NCBI GenBank assembly: GCA_007258455.2
Contig: VDFB02270651.1
Location: forward strand, 696,430,197-696,494,196
Source of the DNA: Sequoia sempervirens
Taxonomy: Eukaryota; Streptophyta; Pinopsida; Cupressales; Cupressaceae
Reading direction: 5' to 3'
Length of the DNA: 64,000 nt
In this document: positions 56,998 to 64,000 of the stretch, one piece after another
Layout of the letters: every line of letters starts with the position of its first letter
Numbering within the stretch: the stretch's first letter is position 1
Position numbers and translations under genes: made by a program
Notes under the pieces: model-generated
Databases searched by the model: none
The model's input: only the letters and a program-made list of their open reading frames with translations
What the model was told of the DNA's origin: nothing

Positions 56998-58261
56998 TGA
57001 TGAGCTCAAAATACGCTCATAATTTGAGTATTATGATGTATTTTTAATACCCTTACTCGTATTACTAATGGTTGTTTTAACTCTTTGATTAAAGACTTTT
57101 TATCTGAAATTGGGTAGTATCCTGTAGCAATACATTCCTTTATTCCTACAGCTTAACATCTCTATGTGTCTTATTAATTACCCTGTTTGACCTCCTAAAT
57201 GACTGATATAATGCATATGGTTTTTGAATAATGAAATAGATTCAATATGTGATTAATGAATGTGTATCATGTTGTTTGCCATGCATGCTTTCTTTCACTT
57301 ATGTCGCCTTGTGCATCGTAGGTTGTTGAAGGGAGCATGAATGAGTCAAGTGCAGCAGATCTTGGCCTTGTAGTAAAGTCCATTTCCAGCACGATGTCGA
57401 GGAAGTTGTTCTAGTGAAGACTCTCTGACCGGGTCGTTGGGAAGAAATCTAAATGATCATTAATCTGGGAAAAGTGGAATGCTAAATTCTCTCTGAATCA
57501 TGTTGAACGGATATGCTTTCATTTATGAGAAGTATGTTCCTCGGTTTCAGGATACATTTATGTCCATGTCTTTCTCTGTTAGAGTTAGGTAGTTAGTTGC
57601 TTTTTTGATATAAATAAGTGTTCCTCCTACACGAGTGAGCAAGCAGAGTATGTAAAAGTTAGTATTATGATAAGAATCAGAGCTTTGTGTTAGTTTTCTT
57701 ATAAGTAGAATAGTGTATATGGTTCCAAGTTTATGAATAAAAGCTGATGAAGTTTTGAGTTCAATTCTTGCATAACTAGTTGATGCTTGCTAAGGGGGAC
57801 CGCTTAGTAAGTATCTGTAGTTAGTTAGTTGTTTATCTTCTGTTGATTATAAGTTAGATTTTATTCTCAAAGGTTTCAGTGCAAACTCAATCTTATATTG
57901 TTCCTGCAGTATTCGGAATCCATCCCTGTGTTTGTTCCTGCAACATAAGGCCAGTTCATAGTTTTTCTCTTATTAATAGTTGTCATGATTTCTTCTTTTA
58001 TTAAGTTACACTTAAGTTTAGAAGGCTTCACATTACATTCCTGTAGCATAAGTAGAATTCCTTCCACGCATTTATTTCTGATAAATCATGACTCAAAACT
58101 AGTTCTTAGTGCACATACAGTGCCGCTCCATTTCAAGTATACGTTCCCTAGTTTGACAATGTAAATGAATGACCATAAGAAGATGTTAGTCACCTGCTGG
58201 AATGTCCAATTCCCAGGTTATGATTTGCCATGACTTTTATATCCTTTTGTGGACATGACTA
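56998..58261 (+). repeat. 3' LTR of the Athila-like element
   Basis: Aligns along its length with 48652-49911. Ends GGACATGACTA, the final CA decayed to TA, before GTATA. Confidence 0.94.
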
Positions 58262-58266
58262 GTATA
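58262..58266. repeat. Target-site duplication GTATA, right
   Basis: Equal to 48647-48651. Confidence 0.93.
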
Positions 58267-58719
58267 TACTTTTTAAGGTAGGAAACATGGAAGATATTAT
58301 GCATTCTGGAAAGAGTTGGTGGCAATGCGATTCGATAAGCTACTAGATTCACTTCATCTAGAATCTCAAAAGGTCCAACATAATGTGGGGCTAACTTAGA
58401 AGACTTTCCAAATTTAATGGAGCTCTTGTGAGGTTTCACTCTCAACAACACTTTTTCACCTACTAAAAAATTGTGAGGCACTCTTTTGGCATCAGCATAG
58501 TTTTTTTGTCGATCGTTAGCTTTAGCCAACCTTTGCTTAACAATCTTCACTTGCTCATCCATTTCAACCAACATCTCTAGCCCAAGACTCACTCTATCCT
58601 CAAGTTTATCCCAACTAATAAGAGTTTGACACTTTTGACCATACAATGCTTCGAAAGGATCCATTTTTATTGCAAAGTGATAAGAATTGTTATAGGAAAA
58701 TTCCACTAAGGGTAAGTAG
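58267..58719 (-). pseudogene. int: Chromovirus 2 integrase C-terminal part
   Basis: Open through this whole segment: YLPLVEFSYNNSYHF, DPFEALYGQKCQTLISWDKL, NFLVGEKVLLRVKPHKSSIK, LAPHYVGPFEIL, VAYRIALPPTLSRMHNIFHV. These are the conserved end of a chromovirus integrase core plus GPF/Y domain. On the right it is cut by the solo-LTR-like insert between the Leu and Pro of YLPL; on the left it continues at 48651. The ATG at 58748 belongs to the insert. Confidence 0.9.
58715..58719. repeat. Target-site duplication AGTAG, left
   Basis: Identical to 62281-62285; A before it is shared too (AAGTAG on both sides counting the element's last base). Confidence 0.88.
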
Positions 58720-61700
58720 TGTTGATGGTCCTGGTGGCACAGCAACATGCAAACAGAATATTGCTACTTTGTTTCTCCTGAAAGAGAAAGATGATCACAT
58801 GGATATCTTAGCTCCCAAGGTCTATGTAGTTGGTTCTCAACTGTGTTGATGTCCCTCAGTGGTCAATGTAACAGTAATGTTCAAGGGGCCTGTTGGTGTT
58901 GAGCTTCTAGATTTTTCGGGGATCAAACATAAACTTAAACTTACTCTAACTGGGGTTTTAAAGAAACAGCAAAAAGATGGATCAAAGCTTTGAGACAGAA
59001 AAGAATGATACTTCATCTGAATTAACCAGACCTGCTACCTTTCAAGGGGTTTGTTAACTAAAACTACAGAACAAAGTAAACTTGTGATTAACACACAGCC
59101 TCTTTCATTCACAGTGCTAATTCAAATAATAGATTTTAAGTTACCATTTAAATAAAACACAAAATAAAATTTCATTCCTTGAAGGCTTCACAAATCAAAT
59201 GATTAACTTGAAACAAATATCACCCTGGAACACAATATGAAGTAGATTAAATCTGATTGCTTCTACTGCTAGTGAAACAGATAAGAAATATTTACAAAGC
59301 TAGCACAATCACCAGTGTATAGAGAATCTGTGACTCCAAATTGTTTCCATTTACACTAAGAGAACTTGGAAAATACATTACAATCTCTACTGAATCTAAC
59401 TACTAAACAAGAAGACAAAAGGAGCTCCCATTACTAAGAATCAGGATGCAACTCTATCTCCTTCTGTTAACTAACTCCTAGATTTTCTTCTAACTATCTG
59501 TTCTAACACTGTATCTTCTCTTTTTCTCCCTTGGTTTTCTAAACTTTACAAAAAGGCCAAAATGCCCTTTCTATAGATCGTACCAAAAAGGAATGTGTTG
59601 TCCCCTGCATTAGGGTTTACAAAAATATATGCTCCTAGGAGAGTCAGCCTTCAAATCTTTTGAAAAGAGTCAATGTTGCATTCAATGTGAAGCTTTGTTG
59701 TCCATATTGCTGAAAGGTTGTTCCGGGGATGACCTTAGATCTTTTGCAGTTGTAGCATTTACTCTTTTGTCTTCATTTCCATCCTTCAACTCCTTCGAAG
59801 GGCTGCCTTGAATGCTCCCAGGCACTTTACCATTAATACTGATCAGCCTCTGCTAGTGGCCACTACTGTCCCTGTGAGTCACAGTTTCTTTCTTCCTTCG
59901 ACTTCCTTCATGTTTCGGAATTCTCTGCATGTTGACTATCTTCTGGACGTACCATCGGGCCTCCCTATAGATTTGAACATTTCACCTGAGCCAATCCATC
60001 ACCTCCCTAATCTCAGAATGAGTCCATCTCGTTTGCATCCTGTTGGTCTTTCATTCATAGGGATAGTCAATCGGTCAAAGGGACCAATGAGTCACTCTTT
60101 TAGCTTCCTATGATTGGTCGGGCATATGCCACGCGAGCTTCTTAGGTGGTCAAATTTGTTCCAAATGGCATCGCATGTCGATGAGACACCACCGGTGTCT
60201 CCCCAATGCAATTTCATCCTTCAACAATTATTGGCATGACACGGGTCAGTCGGTGAGACGTTTTGGTGAGCTATAGAAGTCATATCAAGCTCACAAAACC
60301 CATCGGCAAGACCGCATGCCTTCGACAAGACCACATGGTGAAGTGCTTCTCTCGGCGAGCACACCTAGGTTGGGGAGACCTCTTCATGTTGGGGGATGTT
60401 ACCCCGAGCTCACACCCTATCGTTGAGACTCCTACGTTTCGCTGAGACCTTTCATTGAATCCTCCCTCTATCTTGGTGAGACAGACCATTGCCTTTAGGG
60501 AGACATCTCCCCAAGTCCATCCTTACTTCCCTTTCTTCAATTCCTCCTTCCTTTCAGCATGACTTCCTTTCTTCACCAAGACCTTACGGTGAAGGCATGA
60601 CCCTTTTTCCAAGCTCCATTTCCTTCGGTGGGGTTCCCTTCCCGTCGGCAGGACATCACATGGTCGGGGAGACCTCTTGCCGAGAGTTAACCTTTCTCGG
60701 TGAGCTCCCCTAATAGCATTCTCCCATCATTGAGACATCATCAGGTCGGAAAGACATCTTATCGAACCCGTTCCATTAGTTTAGAGTCTCCCCGAGTTCT
60801 TTCTATTTCCCCGAGCTTGACCCCTTTTGCTTCGTTGTGACCATCAAGAGTTGATGTGACACTATGGTGAAGCTGGCCATTCTCCCTAAGCTCATTTCCA
60901 CATCGGCAAGACTCCTCAATGTCGGCCAAAGGCTATGGTGAGTTCCCCTCGGTTAGACCAATGTCTCTTTCATTGGGAAATCCATCATTGTCGGTGTGAC
61001 CTATAGCGAACTCCCCCTATCCCTCAGCGAGACACCATGCCTATCGGCCAAACCTCCTACCGAAGGAAAAATTATCGCCAAACTGAAACCTTCAGTGGGA
61101 CCCTCTTCTTTCGGTTAGACTTATGGCAATATCCCTTCTGTGTTGTCGAGACTCTAGCACATCAGCTAGACTTTATGCCAACAGCACAACCTTTTGCCAA
61201 GCTTTTCATTTTGGGGAGACCTCTCTGTAGTCACACTGATGTGTATTCTTTGGTTCCACATGTGTCGTTGTAACATCCTCTTGCTGGGGAGACATCTTGT
61301 AGACCTTATGTCTCGCTGAAACCTTTATGTGCTCACTTTTGGTCACCATGACAACCTCATTCTCTCCTCGATGAAGCAACATGTTGATGTGACATCTTAG
61401 GTCAGCGAGACTACAGGACCTCATACCGATAGATCCCTTCTTGTGCTTTGTCAGTGAGACAAAATGTACTCGCTAAGACTTCTCTTTGAAGGAAAGTCTT
61501 TCACTGAGATGCATATCCTTATCGGTGGTCAGAAAGACTTAAGGAGCTCGGCAAGACCATACACCAAAGAAGGCAACTCATGTCGAAGTGGATGCTTGTT
61601 TGCACTAGTCAGTGAGACATGAAGAAATAGCTGAGACTTCTTCCCGAAGTCAAATCTTCATGTCGAAATGTGTTCTCCCTATCGCCGATTGGTGAGACAT

Positions 61701-62280
61701 AAAGATCTCACCAAGACCTTTCTCTGAAGGAGACCTTCATGCCGATGGGAAACTCTTAGTCATTGAGATGATGATTGACCTCTTGCTGATAAATGCCTGT
61801 ATGTGAATGCAACTCACCGTGACATCTCTGGGGTCTTGCCGATAGGCAACACAGACGCATATTTAATAGAATGTACTAGTAGTCGGCAAGACACCTGCAA
61901 GGTCTTGCCGACTTTCTTCTTAGAGGAAAATTATGACCAACTAGATTGAGGAATGTATTTCAACTAAGCTCTCTTGGAAAATATCATCACGTGTGTGATT
62001 TGATCCTAAAAAATAGAGTCCCCATCAGTCCTCAGAAGCACATAAGATATATTATCCTAAGATACACTATTGCCTATGATAATGTCATTCAATTTCCAGC
62101 AAGAAGAAAACCAACTCAATCTGAAATAGAACCAAAATTTAATAGAACCAGCAGGCAACCCATTTAGAAAATAGAAGAACTCCGAAGAGAAAAGAAAATA
62201 ACCAAAGGCAATAAAACCAAAAGAGAAGCTAGACCCATTTTGTTCCAGAATAAAATGGGGTGGTTATGCATGGCATAACA
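58720..62280. mobile_element. Solo-LTR-like insertion, 3.56 kb
   Basis: Starts TGTTGATGG, ends GGCATAACA, flanked by AGTAG. TGTT..AACA ends and a 5-bp duplication are LTR-like. I find no internal direct repeat, primer site, polypurine tract or retroviral domain, so a solo LTR or a non-autonomous element fits best. Removal restores the chromovirus integrase frame. The first part (58720-60100) is AT-rich with pyrimidine tracts near 59515-59535. ORFs at 59629, 59808, 60263, 60489 and 61037 have no recognisable domain. Confidence 0.75.
60170..61920 (+). repeat. Field of degenerate TCGGYRAGAC motifs
   Basis: TCGGTGAGAC, TCGGCAAGAC, TGGGGAGACC, CAGCGAGACT, CACCAAGACC and similar words recur about 28 times as RAGAC, plus more variants (TCGGTTAGAC, GTGTGACC), at irregular steps of roughly 20-90 bp. 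The field is CpG-richer than its surroundings. The spacing is not a multiple of three, so this is not a peptide repeat. Confidence 0.7.
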
Positions 62281-62285
62281 AGTAG
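62281..62285. repeat. Target-site duplication AGTAG, right
   Basis: Identical to 58715-58719. Confidence 0.88.
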
Positions 62286-63109
62286 TTTTCCCACTTATAC
62301 TGCTGATCCATGCAATACATCCTAAGTAGGTCTTCCAATATTTGATTCACCCTTTTCGATTTTCCATCCATTTTTAGATGATATGTTGAACTAATATTCA
62401 ATTGAGTCCCAAGTGTAGAAAATAAAGTTTGTCAAAACCTAGAAGTGACTTGTGCATTCCTATCTGAGATAACCTTCTCAGGAATCCCATTAAACCTAAA
62501 CACTTCTTGCACAAATTTCCTTGCTATGACAAGTTCTCCATTAGTTAGATTCCCGGGTATAAAATGTGCTACTTTGGTAAGCTTATCTACAACCACAAGA
62601 ATGGCATTGTGCTTATTTCCTGACATAGGCAATCCTTGCACAAAGTCCATACTTATGACTTGCCACTTCCTCTCTAGTATATCATGTGGGTATAATAAGC
62701 TTACAGGATGATGATGCTCTGCTTTCACCCTTTGACACTCAAGAAACCTAGCCACAAATCTAGCGGCATTTCCTTTCATCCCTTTCCAGAAGTATAATGG
62801 CTTTACATCTACCATCATTTTTGTCACTCCAAGATGTCCAGAGTACGATGCTTTGTGTACTTCCTTCCATACTAGATTTCTTAACTCTTCTATATTAGGT
62901 ACATACATCCTACCACTTTATCTAAGTAATCCATTAGGTTCAAAATGAAAACCTTCATACCTAGAATCTTGCGGATTGCTAGTGAGTGCTTGCTTAACTT
63001 GTAAGTAGTACTCATCCCCTTTTCATTTCTACAAAACTTTCCCTTTAAAGTTAGTTTGAATCGTCACTATTGAAGCAATATGATTTCTTCAACTCAAAGC
63101 ATCAGCAAC
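62286..63109 (-). pseudogene. int: Chromovirus 2 integrase N-terminal and core part
   Basis: From right to left: spacer after RNase H with several stops (62909-63109), zinc domain EVHKASYSGHLGVTKM..FLECQRVKAEHH, where the first Cys of the pair is Leu (expected CxxC), VISMDFVQGLP, VISDRNAQV, then a TGA (about 62432) where a Trp is expected, and MDGKSKRVNQ, where the catalytic Glu of GQxE is Lys. So two integrase metal ligands are lost besides the stops. Confidence 0.85.
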
Positions 63110-64000
63110 CTAATTTGCTTTCCCTTTTATATAACTGATATTGAAGTCATAATCAGCTATCAACTCTAACCATCTTCTGTGTCTATCATTCATATTAGGT
63201 TGAGTGAAAAGGTACTTTAACCCATTATGATCAGTTTTCATCTTAAATGGTTTTCCTAACAAGTAATGCCTCCACATTTGCAATGTGTGAACTAGAGCTG
63301 CTAATTCCAAATCATGCAGTGCATAATTCATCTCTTAAGGTTTCAGCTTCCTAGACTCATAAGCAATTACTGTCCCACATTGCATTAACACACCTCCTAA
63401 CCCTTCTGCACATGCATTTGTGATAACTGTAAAGTTACCCTCAGGATCTAGCACTTTTAAGATCGGTGTGATGGTTAACTTCTCTTTGAGTAGGTCAAAA
63501 GCTTCTTGACACTTTTTAGTCCACTCAAATTTCTTTCCTTTCTTTTGTAAAGAAGTCATTGGAAAAGCAATCTTAGAGAAGTTTGCAACAAACTTCCTAT
63601 AATACCCTGCTAGACCCATGAAACTTCTTACCTCTAACACATTCTTAGGTACAGGCCACTCAAGTAATGCCTTGATCTTAGCTAGATCTACAAAAATTCC
63701 ATCTATGAAGATCACATGACCTAGATAATGTACTCTTTTTTGGAAGAATGTAAACATAGAGATTTTACCATACAACTTATGTTCTCTTAAACGTTGTAGG
63801 ACCATTTCTAAATGCTTGCAATGTTCTTCCTCATTTCTAGAATAAATCGGGATATTATTTAGAAAAACTAATACAAATTTGTCTAGGCAATCCCTAAATA
63901 CATTATTCATCAGGTTCATAAATGTTGCAGATGTATTTGTTAAACCAAAAGGTAAAATGGTGAACTCTTAGTGTCCATATCTAGTTTTGAATGTGGTTTT
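63110..64000 (-). pseudogene. pol: Chromovirus 2 reverse transcriptase and RNase H, catalytic Asp lost
   Basis: RT enters from the window edge. The polymerase box reads VFLNNIPIYS: both catalytic Asp are Asn. Then VHYLGHVI, WPVPKNVLEVRSFMGLAGYY and FEWTKKCQEAFDLLKEKL. RNase H starts [15 protein letters not shown], again Asn for the catalytic Asp, and goes on ALHDLELAALVHTL, KTDHNGLKYLF, SYIKGKAN. A stop lies at 63332-63334, and TAG then TGA follow near 63107 and 63090 where Gln and Arg are expected. All three Asp-to-Asn changes are GAT/GAC to AAT/AAC. Confidence 0.9.

Larger units (their letters stand above)
48652..58261 (+). mobile_element. Athila-like Ty3/Gypsy retrotransposon, 9.6 kb
   Basis: LTRs of 1,260 and 1,264 bp, a 5-bp TSD, a TGGCGCCGTTG-type primer site, gag, protease with DLGAAINVM, RT with YMDD, RNase H and DD35E integrase, then an extra ORF before the polypurine tract. 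The tRNA-Asp primer site, protease motif and no chromodomain place it with the Athila/Tat side of plant Gypsy; a single RNase H points to Athila. Gag-pol is broken by stops and at least two phase changes. Confidence 0.92.
45684..64000 (-). mobile_element. Chromovirus 2, minus strand, incomplete at the right window edge
   Basis: 3' LTR 45684-48339, polypurine tract at 48340-48350, pol C-terminus at 48414, continuing right through two later insertions (48652-58261 and 58720-62280) to RT at the window end. Removing each insertion with one TSD (9,615 and 3,566 bp) leaves the pol pieces in a single phase, which proves they belong to one element. Gag, primer site and 5' LTR lie beyond 64000. Confidence 0.9.

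Noticed and set aside
59808..60113. 101-codon ORF in the solo-LTR-like insert
   Set aside because: No recognisable domain, and the frame does not extend into the motif field; treated as a chance ORF in a GC-richer tract.

Overview
This is nuclear DNA from a land plant with a large, repeat-packed genome. I see no intact host gene, rRNA or tRNA. The window is almost wholly made of nested LTR retrotransposons whose lineages (Tat with two RNase H domains, Athila-like, chromoviruses) are plant-specific. Their length, decay and nesting would suit a gymnosperm, but the sequence alone does not settle the species. || Layout. 1-2861: uncharacterised DNA ending in a minus-strand iMet-type primer site, then an LTR piece up to a 100-N gap (3433-3532). 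3533-6830: long plus-strand LTR, open at its left end in the gap. 6831-10731: inverted repeats, a decayed coding fragment with 61-codon repeats, and a tandem array of about 178-bp monomers passing into a 1.56-kb tandem repeat. 10732-38984: a minus-strand chromovirus inserted into that 1.56-kb array (TSD AAAAA). Its left LTR was later split by a 19-kb Tat-lineage element at 14378-33424 (TSD AATAC). 38990-41290: the rest of the array. 41300-45683: older DNA with an AP2/ERF-like scrap, a complete hAT-type MITE (8-bp TSD) and a LINE endonuclease relic. 45684-64000: a second minus-strand chromovirus, cut by an Athila-like element at 48652-58261 (TSD GTATA) and by a 3.56-kb solo-LTR-like insert at 58720-62280 (TSD AGTAG). 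Its gag and far LTR lie beyond the window. || Function. Each element shows the usual gag-protease-RT-RNase H-integrase order, with primer sites and polypurine tracts where they can be found, but none looks autonomous now. Decay is dominated by in-frame TAG and TGA codons at sites where the families carry Gln, Trp or Arg, as expected from deamination of methylated cytosine; the first chromovirus keeps one reading frame throughout with stops but no visible frameshift. || Points of most interest: (1) a gene for a plant mobile domain (PMD) protein running antisense between pol and the 3' LTR of the Tat element, with a coiled-coil tail; (2) an uninterrupted 300-codon ORF of unknown family between pol and the 3' LTR of the Athila-like element, although gag-pol is broken; (3) a quasi-periodic TCGGYRAGAC motif field of about 1.7 kb inside the solo-LTR-like insert; (4) a chromovirus whose two LTRs now differ by about 3.4 kb.
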